From NCBI GenBank assembly GCA_023511995.1, contig JAIMAL010000001.1, positions 186,001-250,000 of the forward strand: a DNA stretch of 64,000 nucleotides. The letters run 5' to 3'. The stretch's first letter is position 1; each line of letters begins with the position of its first letter. The notes beneath the pieces are model-generated. The model made no database searches, was not told the origin of the DNA, and was given only the letters and a program-made list of their open reading frames with translations. Position numbers and translations under genes: made by a program. The DNA is from Burkholderiales bacterium (GTDB taxonomy: Bacteria; Pseudomonadota; Gammaproteobacteria; Burkholderiales; Thiobacteraceae). Below are positions 35,116 to 43,611 of the stretch, one piece after another.

Positions 35116-36269
35116 GGCGGCTCACCGTTTTCCTGCTGCTTGCCGCCGCGCCCGCGTGGGGGCAGGGGCACCATGGCGCGGACATGCCGCTTGTCGTCTC
35201 GGCGATCTTCGATGACGCGGGCCGGCTGTGGCGGGCGCAGGTGTGGGAGGGCCGGGTCTGGGTGAGCCACTCCGACGACAAGGGCCAAAGCTTCTCCACG
35301 CCGGTGGCCGTCAACGACCAGGCCGAGTCCATCGCCGCCGACGGCGAGAACCGCCCCAAGCTCGCCGTGGCGGGGCAGCGGGTCTATGTCTCCTGGACGC
35401 AGCGTCTCGACAGGCCCTACACCGGCCATGTGCGCTTCGCCCGCTCCCTCGATGGCGGCAGGCACTTTTCCGCGCCCCTCACGGTCAACGACGACCGCGC
35501 GGTGATCAGCCACCGTTTCCACAGCCTGCTCGTGGACGGCAGGGGCCGGATTCACCTGTTCTGGCTGGACAAGCGCGACGCCGCGGCGGCGCAGGCCGCC
35601 GGCCGCCCCTATGCGGGGGCCGCCCTCTACCATGCCGTGTCTGACGATGGCGGCGCGCACTTCTCGCCCAATACGCGCCTTGCCGCCAACAGCTGCGAAT
35701 GCTGCCGGGTGGTGAGCGCCCTCGATACCGACGGCCTGCCCCTGGTGTTCTGGCGCCACATCTTCGGCCGCAATGTGCGCGACCACGCCCTGCTCAAGCT
35801 GGATGGCAGCGCGCCCGTGCGCGTGTCCCACGATGGCTGGGAAGTGGATGCCTGTCCCCATCACGGCCCGGCGCTGGCCGTGGGGGCGGATGGCACGCGG
35901 CATCTGGCCTGGTTCAACGATGGGCCCGAGCGTCACGGGTTGTTCTATGCGCGGATGGATCCGGCGGGCCAGCTGTCGCCGCCGCTGGGCTTCGGCAATT
36001 ACGACGCCCAGGCGGGACATCCCAGCGTGGTGGTGGTAGGGACGAGGGTGTTCCTGGCATGGAAGGAGTTCGACGGCCAGCGCGCGAGCGTGTGGATCAG
36101 GGCCTCACGCGACGGCGGCCGCAGTTGGTACGCGCCGCACCGCCTGATGGACACCGCGGGCGCTTCCGACCATCCCCTGCTGATCAGCGACGGCGCGACG
36201 GCTTATGTGTCGTGGAACACCGCGCAGGAAGGCTATCGCCTGCAAGCCATCGAGGATCCCGCGCCATGA
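35112..36269 (+). CDS. Secreted Asp-box beta-propeller (sialidase-like) protein
   Basis: A 385-residue exported protein: signal peptide LTVFLLLAAAPAWG, then a predicted beta-propeller with four Asp-box-like repeats (SDDKGQSF, SLDGGRHF, SDDGGAHF, SRDGGRSW). No sialidase arginine triad is apparent, so enzymatic sialidase activity is doubtful. Cysteine clusters NSCECCRVV and DACPHHGP may form disulfides or bind metal. A GTG start (35112, or 35109) overlaps the receptor stop. It is followed, with ATGA overlap, by a thioredoxin-like gene that could service its cysteines. Periplasmic or surface-associated partner of the receptor is an inference. Confidence 0.75.
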   Translation: MRRLTVFLLLAAAPAWGQGHHGADMPLVVSAIFDDAGRLWRAQVWEGRVWVSHSDDKGQSFSTPVAVNDQAESIAADGENRPKLAVAGQRVYVSWTQRLDRPYTGHVRFARSLDGGRHFSAPLTVNDDRAVISHRFHSLLVDGRGRIHLFWLDKRDAAAAQAAGRPYAGAALYHAVSDDGGAHFSPNTRLAANSCECCRVVSALDTDGLPLVFWRHIFGRNVRDHALLKLDGSAPVRVSHDGWEVDACPHHGPALAVGADGTRHLAWFNDGPERHGLFYARMDPAGQLSPPLGFGNYDAQAGHPSVVVVGTRVFLAWKEFDGQRASVWIRASRDGGRSWYAPHRLMDTAGASDHPLLISDGATAYVSWNTAQEGYRLQAIEDPAP

Positions 36270-36751
36270 GGCGTCTTCTGCTCGCATGGGCGCTTCTGCT
36301 GGCGGCGTCCGCGCAGGCGGAGGACGCGGCCCTCAAACGCTTCGTGCCCGGCAGCGCCAAGGCCATCATCGAGGCCCGCGCCGGTCGTCCCTTCATCCTG
36401 ACCTTCTGGTCTGTCGACTGCGTGCATTGTCACGCCGAACTGGAACAACTGGCCGCGCTATCGCAGGCGCACCCCGCACTCGAAGTGGTGCTGGTGTCCA
36501 CCGATGGCCCCGAAGCGTCGCGAGAGGTATCGGCAGCGCTGCGACCGTATCGGTTTGCACGCATGGAATCCTGGGTGTTCGCCGATGCTTTCGCCGAACG
36601 CCTGCGTTTCGAGGTTGATCGCCGCTGGCGAGGGGAGTTGCCCCGCACTTACCTGTACCGGCCGGATGGCAGGGCCGAAGCCGTGACCGGGGCCATCGCC
36701 CCGCAGCAGCTCGAGGCATGGCTCGCTTCGGCTGCCGGGGATCGTCCCTGA
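36266..36751 (+). CDS. TlpA-like periplasmic thioredoxin
   Basis: A 161-residue exported protein with signal peptide ending near ASAQAED and a thioredoxin fold. The active-site motif is C52-x2-C55 (FWSVDCVHCHAELEQL), the TlpA/ResA type, followed by VVLVSTDGPEASREV and a C-terminal LPRTYLYRPDGR. It probably reduces or isomerises disulfides in the periplasm. It overlaps the propeller gene by ATGA and precedes tonB by 13 bases. The cysteine-rich propeller is the obvious candidate substrate. Confidence 0.85.
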   Translation: MRRLLLAWALLLAASAQAEDAALKRFVPGSAKAIIEARAGRPFILTFWSVDCVHCHAELEQLAALSQAHPALEVVLVSTDGPEASREVSAALRPYRFARMESWVFADAFAERLRFEVDRRWRGELPRTYLYRPDGRAEAVTGAIAPQQLEAWLASAAGDRP

Positions 36752-36764
36752 ACGGGGGCGAAGG

Positions 36765-37484
36765 ATGAAAATTCCCCGCGAGCCGCTTCCGGCAGCGGTG
36801 AGCTTCCTGGGCTCGGTGCTTTTACACGCCCTGCTTCTTGCCTGGCTGCCACCCCTGAGACCCGCCGCGGTAGAGGCGGCGCCGACAAGCTTTTCACCCC
36901 TCGTGGTGCAGCTCGTGGACAGCGGCAAGACAACCTCCCTGCCGCCGCACTCCGCTCCCACCACGGCAGCAAGGGCCGGGCCCGTGCCCGGGTCGCCGCG
37001 CGCGGTTCCCGTGGCAAAAGTTTTCCCTGCTCCGCTCCCCCAGTCTGCACCCTTGACTTCCGTGCTGGAGGCCACGGCGGCGCCAGCCGCGAAGGAGGCC
37101 GCTCCCACGCCCGCGGCAGCGCTCCCATTGGTGGCTTGGACGCCGGCGACGCGAAAGGAGACGGAGACCGCGATGGAGACCACGCCTCCTGATCTGAGGG
37201 CCGCCTACGCTAGCAATCCGCCGCCTTCCTATCCCCTCGCGGCGCGCCGGCTGGGCCTGGAGGGGCGGGTGGTGCTGTGGGTGGAAATCCGCGCCGACGG
37301 CAGCTGCGGGGAAGTACGGGTGCGGCAGACGGCAGGCCATCCGCTGCTCGATGAGGCTGCGGCAGCCGCGGTGAAGCGCTGGCGCTTCCTCCCCGCGCGG
37401 CACGGTGGTGAGCCCGTCACCACCTGGGCGGAGGTTCCCATCCGCTTCCGCCTCACTGGCTCGTCAACTGATCCTGACGGGTGA
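36765..37484 (+). CDS. Energy transducer TonB
   Basis: A 239-residue inner-membrane protein. One N-terminal helix (SFLGSVLLHALLLAWL, about residues 14-30), a Pro/Ala-rich periplasmic linker, and a C-terminal TonB domain beginning near PPSYPLAARRLGLEGRVVLW with DGSCGEVRVRQTAGHPLLDE and AVKRWRFLPARHGG. It couples the proton-motive force to the receptor in the same locus. No exbB or exbD genes are nearby. Its last 32 bases overlap the 3' end of the convergent TonB-like gene. Confidence 0.9.
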   Translation: MKIPREPLPAAVSFLGSVLLHALLLAWLPPLRPAAVEAAPTSFSPLVVQLVDSGKTTSLPPHSAPTTAARAGPVPGSPRAVPVAKVFPAPLPQSAPLTSVLEATAAPAAKEAAPTPAAALPLVAWTPATRKETETAMETTPPDLRAAYASNPPPSYPLAARRLGLEGRVVLWVEIRADGSCGEVRVRQTAGHPLLDEAAAAAVKRWRFLPARHGGEPVTTWAEVPIRFRLTGSSTDPDG

Positions 37485-38334
37485 AGGTCCAAGTGCGGGT
37501 GATGGCGAGGATGTCGGTGTCCCTGCGCACGTTTTCCGGGAAGGGGGCGAAGGGCGCGGCAAGCTTGACGATGCGGATCGCCGCTTCGTCCAGGATGGGG
37601 GAGCCGGAGGAGCGGTCCAGATCGATTCTTTCCACGCTGCCGTCGCTGCGGATGTGCACGGTGAGCAGCAGGCTGCCGTAGATTTTCTTCCGCCGCGCTT
37701 CCTCCGGATAGTTGAGATTGCCCACCCGCTCCACCTTCAGCCGCCAGTCCTCCACGTACTGGGCGAAGCGGTATTCCTCGGTGCGCGCCCCGACGAAGCG
37801 GCGTTTGGGCCGTTCCTGATAGGCCTGATAGTCCTTTTCGATCTGGGCCTGCAGGCGGGCAAGCTGCAGGCTCTGGGTGATGAGATCCTGGCCCGCCGAC
37901 CGCGCCGTCTCCGCGGTGGACTCCGCGGGCGGACTGGGTGGAGGCTCATTGCGGGTGGCGCGCACCTGGGCGAGGAGGCGGGTCGCCTCCCGTTCCAGTT
38001 CCTTCACCCGTTCCTCCCGCCGCTTGAGCTCCGGCTGCGGGTCTTCCTGGCCCACCGCGGGCAGCGGCGAGGTGGCACGCAGCCGGCGGTCGGTGTTGCC
38101 TCCCCCTTCCAGATTGGCCTGGGCGAGGAGACGGGCGTCGCTGGGGCGTTGCGGCGAGCGGGCATTGACCAGCACCACCTCCAGCGCCGGGCGCGCTTTT
38201 TCCATGCTGCGGGGCGGCGGCACGAAATGGAGGCTGAGCACGGCGGCATGGAGTAGCGCCGATAGCGTCATGGTGATCGCAATCGGCGGCAGATTGCCAA
38301 AGGGGCTGCGCACAGAGGAAAGGCGAAGGTTCAC
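37453..38334 (-). CDS. TonB/TolA-like protein with coiled-coil linker
   Basis: A 293-residue protein with an N-terminal membrane helix (MTLSALLHAAVLSLHFVPP, about residues 21-39), a charged helical linker (LKRREERVKELEREATRLL, then LARLQAQIEKDYQAYQERP), and a C-terminal TonB domain (NYPEEARRKKIYGSLLLTV, DGSVERIDLDRSSGSPILDE). It resembles proteins that pair with a TonB system or TolA. The start may be at 38334 or at the methionine just before the helix. It is convergent with, and overlaps, the TonB gene above. Confidence 0.85.
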   Translation of the reverse strand: MNLRLSSVRSPFGNLPPIAITMTLSALLHAAVLSLHFVPPPRSMEKARPALEVVLVNARSPQRPSDARLLAQANLEGGGNTDRRLRATSPLPAVGQEDPQPELKRREERVKELEREATRLLAQVRATRNEPPPSPPAESTAETARSAGQDLITQSLQLARLQAQIEKDYQAYQERPKRRFVGARTEEYRFAQYVEDWRLKVERVGNLNYPEEARRKKIYGSLLLTVHIRSDGSVERIDLDRSSGSPILDEAAIRIVKLAAPFAPFPENVRRDTDILAITRTWTFTRQDQLTSQ

Positions 38335-38394
38335 GCGAGTGTCGAAGGATCGGTGGAGAACGGCCTCCTCAGCGCATTGTAACGGTTTGCAGCA

Positions 38395-40230
38395 CTACGG
38401 GGTGACCACTTCCCGGAAGGGACAGACGACCTCCAGGGTGAGGAGGTCCACGCTGCGGATGGCAAGCCGCACGCGGGTACCAGGCTCCAGCGCAGGCAGG
38501 GCGACGGCCTTGTTCACCAGCGGCAGCGTATCGAAGCGCACCAGGTTTTCCCGGATCACGGTGGCGGTGGCTTCGGTGAGGTTTTCCTGCAGCAGATAGC
38601 GAAGGGTCCAGTAGCGTTCCATGTGGCGCTGGAATTCGTTATAGGCCTCGTAGGCGGTCTCGAAATCGCGCGCAATGGCCTGCAACGCTTCTCTGCAGTA
38701 GGGGGGAGGCTCCCCGCGCAGATGGGCGATTAGTTGTCGCTGGTTGACGAGGTCCACGTAACGGCGCAAGGGGGAGCTCGTCCAGGTGTAGTGGCTCACC
38801 CCCAACCCCTGGTGGGGCAGGGGCTCGGTGGTCATCAGGGTTTTGCCGTTGGTCTGGGCGCGGTAGAGGGCGGCGAGCTTCTGTTCCGCCAGCAGTTGGC
38901 CGAGGCGGCTGTTGACCAGGATCATCATCTCCGCCACCACCTTGTCGATGGGGGTACCCCGTTGCCGATGCAGGATGCGCACCGTCTCGCCCTCGACGCG
39001 GAAGGTGTACTCCGGCACCAGGCTGCGGCCGCGGTCCTTGCCGCCGCGTTTTTCCTCCAGGTGCTCGGCGAAGTGCCACAGCCACTCCAGTTCCGCCCGG
39101 TAGCGGTAATCCGCCTCCTGGCCGATGGTGTCCCGGTTGAACAGGGGCTCCAGGGTCTCATGGCGCAGGTTGGCGACGATGGGCACCTTTTCGATCCGCA
39201 TTTCCATGGCCGTGATTTCGTAATCCGGTCCCACGGTGAAATAGGTGGAAAAAGCGGGACAGGCAGCGCCTTCGCGCAGGGTGTAGGCGGCCACCGCTTC
39301 GTCCGGCAGCATGGTGATCTTGTCGCCGGGCATATAGACGGTGGAAAGCCGCCGGCGGGCGATGGCATCCAGTTCGGCGCCCACAGTCACGCCGAGCGCC
39401 GGACAGGCGATGTGGATACCCACCCGGGTTCGGCCATCGGGCAGGGGGGTGAGGGAGAGGGCATCATCGATTTCCGTGGTCGTCTCGTCATCGATGCTGA
39501 AGGCCGCCACCTCCGCCAGCGGCAGATCGTCCGGCACTTCCACTGGCGGCAGCGGCGGAAAACCACGCCCCTCGGGGAACCACTCCAGCAGGAAGCGGTT
39601 GAGATGGTAGTCACGGCTTGAGGGAATCGCGCCGCATTTTTCCAGCAGGTGGGGAATGGAAAGATTGGTGGCGGCGGCAGCCTGTTCCAGCGCCTTGGTC
39701 TCCAGCGCGCCTTTTTCCGGCGCATAGAGGAGGCGCTGCAACGCGGGACGGAATGCCTCCGGCAGGCGAAAGGCGGTGAGCTCGGCCACCCACTGGGCGA
39801 GCTGCTCCGCCTGCCGGCGCTTGCGTTCTTCGCTGGCCAATGCCGCCTTCAGGGCATCCTCCGGTGCCGGTTTGTAACGGCCGCGTCCTTTGCGATAGAA
39901 GTACATGGGCGCGCCTTGGAGCTTGAGGAGCAGGGCGGCCGCTTCCACCGCGTTGGGCTCATGGCCGAAATATTCCCGTGCCAGGTCCCGGTAATCGAAT
40001 TCCTCCGTGCCCGCCGCCTGCCAGAGGAAATCCAGATCCATCTCGTCGGCAAGCTTCTGCGCCGTTTCCATGAAACCGTTCAGTGCCGGCTCGCCAAAAC
40101 GGATGAGCACGTCGGCTGCCTTGATCTTGGCACGCCGGCCGTGCTGGGCTTCGATGTGCAGGGAGGTGCCGTTGTCGGCGAGGATGGTGCCCACCCGGAA
40201 GTGGCCATCCTCGAAATAAAAGGCGTACAT
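38395..40230 (-). CDS. RNB-domain ribonuclease (RNase II family)
   Basis: A 611-residue exoribonuclease of the RNase II/R superfamily. The catalytic RNB domain starts at about residue 235 with FSIDDETTTEIDDALSL (metal-binding aspartates) and ends before residue 560 with HYTWTSSPLRRYVDLVNQRQ. The N-terminal half (MYAFYFEDGHFRVGTILAD onward) differs from E. coli RNase II and matches a shorter proteobacterial subgroup. A C-terminal S1-like region (VRLAIRSVDLLTLEV) is present. Cytoplasmic 3'-5' RNA degradation is expected. Confidence 0.9.
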   Translation of the reverse strand: MYAFYFEDGHFRVGTILADNGTSLHIEAQHGRRAKIKAADVLIRFGEPALNGFMETAQKLADEMDLDFLWQAAGTEEFDYRDLAREYFGHEPNAVEAAALLLKLQGAPMYFYRKGRGRYKPAPEDALKAALASEERKRRQAEQLAQWVAELTAFRLPEAFRPALQRLLYAPEKGALETKALEQAAAATNLSIPHLLEKCGAIPSSRDYHLNRFLLEWFPEGRGFPPLPPVEVPDDLPLAEVAAFSIDDETTTEIDDALSLTPLPDGRTRVGIHIACPALGVTVGAELDAIARRRLSTVYMPGDKITMLPDEAVAAYTLREGAACPAFSTYFTVGPDYEITAMEMRIEKVPIVANLRHETLEPLFNRDTIGQEADYRYRAELEWLWHFAEHLEEKRGGKDRGRSLVPEYTFRVEGETVRILHRQRGTPIDKVVAEMMILVNSRLGQLLAEQKLAALYRAQTNGKTLMTTEPLPHQGLGVSHYTWTSSPLRRYVDLVNQRQLIAHLRGEPPPYCREALQAIARDFETAYEAYNEFQRHMERYWTLRYLLQENLTEATATVIRENLVRFDTLPLVNKAVALPALEPGTRVRLAIRSVDLLTLEVVCPFREVVTP

Positions 40231-40283
40231 GGGGCAAACCGCGGCGAAAGGGGCGCAAGTTTACCGTAAGGGGAGAATCGCGA

Positions 40284-41093
40284 CTAGCCGCGATGGAGGA
40301 GCATTTCCAGCACGGTCTTGGTGCCCACGTAGGCGAGCAGCAGGGTGAAGAAACCGGCCAGGCTCAGAATCAGCGCCGTGCGCCCGCGCCAGCCATAGAC
40401 ACGCCGGCCGACAAGGAGGGCACCATAGAAGAGCCAGGACAACGTCGCGAACACCGTCTTGTGCTGGGTGAAATAGGCAAAGGAAAAGGGCCGGCCGAAC
40501 AATTCCTCGGAAAAGAGCATGCCGCTTACCAGGGTGAGGGTGAGCAGCAGAAAGCCGGCGCCAATCAGACGGAACAGCAACTGTTCCATGGTCATGAGGG
40601 GGGGTAGCCCGGCGAGTGGGGAAGGCTGCCGGGTATGCAGCCGCTTTTCGGCGAAGGCCATGACGATGCCGTGCAGGGCGGCGATGGTGAACAGGGCATA
40701 GGCGAGAAAGGCTGCAGCGAAGTGGGCGTGAAAGAGGGCATAACCGCCATAGGGCACGACGTGGCTGTCCCGCAGCAGAAGGGGCGCGAGCGCCCCCACG
40801 GCGGCGATGGGCAGCACCACCGGCGTGAGGGCCCGCAGGTGATAGCGCACGCTGCTTGCTCCATAGAGGACCAGGGTGACCCAGGTGATGACGGAAATGG
40901 CATTACCAAGACCGATGTTCACCCCCTGCGCGGTGAAGATGGACACGTAAAGGAGCAGACCGTGCAGCAACAGGGGGGCTGGCAAAAGCCACTCGACGCC
41001 GGGCCCGCCCTCGGCACTGGCGCGACGCCGGCAGTACCAGGCCAAGGCCCCGTAAAGCAGCGCGGTGAGGAGGGAAAGAAGGGTGAGAGGCAT
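40284..41093 (-). CDS. CcsA/YpjD-family inner-membrane protein
   Basis: A 269-residue protein with about eight hydrophobic helices, starting MPLTLLSLLTALLYGALAWY. Segments YGGYALFHAHFAAAFLAYAL and FAYFTQHKTVFATLSWLFYG carry the histidines typical of the CcsA/HemX fold used for cytochrome c assembly. The location next to ffh marks it as the YpjD type, whose function is unproven. The start at 41093 removes a non-hydrophobic N-terminal extension that would overlap the ffh promoter. Confidence 0.85.
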   Translation of the reverse strand: MPLTLLSLLTALLYGALAWYCRRRASAEGGPGVEWLLPAPLLLHGLLLYVSIFTAQGVNIGLGNAISVITWVTLVLYGASSVRYHLRALTPVVLPIAAVGALAPLLLRDSHVVPYGGYALFHAHFAAAFLAYALFTIAALHGIVMAFAEKRLHTRQPSPLAGLPPLMTMEQLLFRLIGAGFLLLTLTLVSGMLFSEELFGRPFSFAYFTQHKTVFATLSWLFYGALLVGRRVYGWRGRTALILSLAGFFTLLLAYVGTKTVLEMLLHRG

Positions 41094-41170
41094 CAGGTGT
41101 AGAATGGCATTTTCCGGCGCTTGATCCCCGGGGATTATAGCCCAGCCTTTCCTTTGCCTGACTTCATTCC

Positions 41171-42514
41171 ATGCTCGACACACTGACCAGCCGATTGTCC
41201 GGTCTCATCCGGAACCTCCGCGGTCAGGCCCGCCTGACCGAGGACAACATCGCCGATGCCCTGCGCGAGGTCCGCATGGCCTTGCTGGAGGCGGATGTGG
41301 CGCTGCCGGTGGTGAAGGATTTCATCGCCCACGTCAAGGCGCGCGCGCTGGGGCGGGAGGTGATGGCGTCGCTGACGCCTGGCCAGGCCCTGATCCAGGT
41401 AGTGCACGAGGAACTCACCCGCCTCATGGGGGGCAGCCATGCCGCCCTCAATCTCGCCACCACCCCGCCGGCGGTGATTCTGCTCGCCGGTCTGCAGGGC
41501 TCGGGCAAGACCACGACTGCCGCCAAACTGGCGCGCCTGCTCAAGGAACAGAAAAAGAAAGTCCTTCTTGCCAGCTGTGACGTCTATCGGCCGGCGGCCA
41601 TCGAGCAGTTGCGTCAGCTCGCCCGCGCCCTGGAGGTGGATTTCTTCGAGTCACCCGCCGGAGCGGGTCCACTCGCCATTGCCTCGGCGGCGCTCGATTA
41701 TGGGCGGAGACACTACCACGACGTGCTCATCGTGGATACCGCGGGGCGGCTTGCCATCGACCAGGAGATGATGGAGGAGATCCGCGCCCTTCACGCGGCG
41801 CTCAACCCCATCGAAACCCTCTTCGTGGTGGATGCCATGCAGGGGCAGGATGCCATCAACGTGGCGCGGGCCTTCAACGAGGCCCTGCCGCTCACCGGCA
41901 TCGTGCTCACCAAGCTGGATGGGGATGCGCGGGGCGGGGCGGCGCTGTCGGTGGTGAGTGTCACCGGCAAGCCCATCAAATTCGTCGGTGTATCGGAAAA
42001 GCCCACGGGCCTTGAGCCCTTCCATCCGGAACGCATGGCTTCCCGGGTATTGGGCATGGGCGATGTGCTCTCCCTCATCGAGGCGGCGCGGCGCCAGGTT
42101 GATGAGGCGGAGGCGGCGAAGCTCGCTCGAAAACTCAAGACCGGCAAGGGCTTCGACCTCGAGGATTTCCGCGACCAACTGCGGCAGATGCAAAAAATGG
42201 GGGGGCTCGCCGCGCTGCTGGACAAGCTGCCGGGTGAGCTTGCCCACGCGGCCAGGGGGCAGGCCATCGATGATCGCCTCCTGCGCCGGGTGGAGGGCAT
42301 CATCAATTCCATGACCCCGGAGGAGCGCGCCAATCCTGCCATCATCAAGGCCTCCCGCAAACGGCGCATCGCCGCCGGCGCCGGGGTGCAGGTGCAGGAG
42401 GTCAACCGCCTGCTCAAGCAGTTCGAGGACATGCAGAAGATGATGAAGTCCCTGAGGCGGGGGGGCTTCGCCAAGATGCTGCGGGGCATGAAAGGCATCC
42501 TGCCCGGTTTGTGA
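41171..42514 (+). CDS. ffh: Signal recognition particle protein Ffh
   Basis: A 447-residue GTPase that targets nascent inner-membrane proteins with 4.5S RNA and FtsY. The N domain (LTSRLSGLIRNLRGQARLTE), the G domain with GLQGSGKTTTAAKLA (P-loop), VLLASCDVYRPAAIEQLRQL, VDTAGRL and TKLDGDARGGAALS, and the methionine-rich M domain (FRDQLRQMQKMGG, MTPEERANPAIIKASRKRR) are complete. Divergent from ypjD. Confidence 0.96.
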   Translation: MLDTLTSRLSGLIRNLRGQARLTEDNIADALREVRMALLEADVALPVVKDFIAHVKARALGREVMASLTPGQALIQVVHEELTRLMGGSHAALNLATTPPAVILLAGLQGSGKTTTAAKLARLLKEQKKKVLLASCDVYRPAAIEQLRQLARALEVDFFESPAGAGPLAIASAALDYGRRHYHDVLIVDTAGRLAIDQEMMEEIRALHAALNPIETLFVVDAMQGQDAINVARAFNEALPLTGIVLTKLDGDARGGAALSVVSVTGKPIKFVGVSEKPTGLEPFHPERMASRVLGMGDVLSLIEAARRQVDEAEAAKLARKLKTGKGFDLEDFRDQLRQMQKMGGLAALLDKLPGELAHAARGQAIDDRLLRRVEGIINSMTPEERANPAIIKASRKRRIAAGAGVQVQEVNRLLKQFEDMQKMMKSLRRGGFAKMLRGMKGILPGL

Positions 42515-42542
42515 GGATCCTTGTTGCGGCTGCCGCCGGAAA

Positions 42543-42559
42543 GGTTTCGAGACGAAACC
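42543..42559. terminator. Short hairpin after ffh
   Basis: GGTTTCG-AGA-CGAAACC, a perfect 7-bp stem in the gap between convergent ffh and the PA2778-type gene. There is no T-run. Confidence 0.4.
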
Positions 42560-42591
42560 ATCTCCTCGCGGCGCACAAGACCCCGCAAGCC

Positions 42592-43596
42592 TCAAGTCCC
42601 GGGGGTGGGATCCCTATGGCGTTCCTGTCTGCGTTTCCTGCCGTCGGGGGCGGGGGCCTGCGGCGCAAGCGCAGCCTCGATGCGGCGCAGGGTCTCCGCG
42701 GCCTGCGGGTTGCCCGGGGAAAGGGCAATGGCCTGCCTTGCCGCTTCCAGTGCCTCGCGCCAACGCTTCTGTTCCATGAGGGCCCAGGCCAGGTTGTTGT
42801 GGGCCGTCCATTCACCGGGATGGTCGAGGCTTGCCTGGCGGAAGGCGGCTTCCGCCCCCCGCCAATCCCCCCGTGCCGCCGCGGTGTTGCCCAGCCCCAT
42901 CCTGGCCAGGAAATTCCCCGGCCAGCGGGCAAGCGCGGTACGGTAGGCGGTCTGCGCCGCTTCCACTTCACCGGCCTGCTCCAAGGCCACCGCCGCCGCC
43001 ACATAGACGCTTTCCCGGGCCGTGGCGGGCAGGCGGTCGGGGGGCAATGCCAGCATGGCCCAATAGCCACTGCGTGCCCAGGTGTGCTCGAAGGTGGCAA
43101 GGGGCATCACTTCCCGGGCGGTAAGCCCGGAGCGCAGGAGGAGGGTTTCCTGGGGCAGGTCATAGCCGATGGCCACGGCGTAGTGCCACAGGGGCAGTGC
43201 CGCCAGGCCAAGATTCTGCAGCACGATCACGGGATGGCCTGCCGCCAGCTCGGTCAGCAGATCGGCAAGAGACGGTGCCAGGGGATAGGCGAGCAGCCCC
43301 TGGCGGCGGGTGGCGGCGAGCATTTCCACCTGGAGACTGCCTTCCCGCGCCGGCAGATACACCTGCGGTGTGAGCGCTTCGGGCGTGACCGGCCGCCCGG
43401 CGAAGGCCATGGCCATGGCCAGGGAGGCCGGGCCGCATTGATGGCTTTCCTGGGGGAAGAAGGGCACGGCGGTGAGTTCCACCCGCGGCGGCAGCGCCGG
43501 CGCGGCCTGCCGCAGCGCATCGAGTTGCGGTGTGCCGGCGCAGCCGGCGAGCAGCAGCAAAAGCAACAGGCCCGCGCCGAGGCGGGCCTTCGCCAT
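42592..43596 (-). CDS. PA2778-family cysteine peptidase lipoprotein with TPR domain
   Basis: A 334-residue predicted lipoprotein: signal peptide with lipobox LLLAGC. A C39-like peptidase domain follows, with catalytic cysteine in PQESHQCGPASLAMAMAF and histidine in PLWHYAVAIGYD; then TPR repeats from about residue 215 (AAVALEQAGEVEAAQTAYR, GLGNTAAARGDWRGAEAAFR, NNLAWALMEQKRWREALEAA). The PA2778 family is always seen with a PA2779-type gene, which lies just upstream here. Substrate is unknown. ATG at 43596 preferred; a TTG at 43611 is possible. Confidence 0.85.
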   Translation of the reverse strand: MAKARLGAGLLLLLLLAGCAGTPQLDALRQAAPALPPRVELTAVPFFPQESHQCGPASLAMAMAFAGRPVTPEALTPQVYLPAREGSLQVEMLAATRRQGLLAYPLAPSLADLLTELAAGHPVIVLQNLGLAALPLWHYAVAIGYDLPQETLLLRSGLTAREVMPLATFEHTWARSGYWAMLALPPDRLPATARESVYVAAAVALEQAGEVEAAQTAYRTALARWPGNFLARMGLGNTAAARGDWRGAEAAFRQASLDHPGEWTAHNNLAWALMEQKRWREALEAARQAIALSPGNPQAAETLRRIEAALAPQAPAPDGRKRRQERHRDPTPGT

Positions 43597-43611
43597 GGGA
43601 AAGCGGTCCAA

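Noticed and set aside
35112-36269. True sialidase activity for the Asp-box protein
   Set aside because: Asp-boxes are structural. I could not find the arginine triad or the Tyr/Glu pair of sialidases.
41134-41162. TATAAT upstream of ypjD as a promoter
   Set aside because: The -10 is perfect but the -35 at 17 bases matches only two of six positions.
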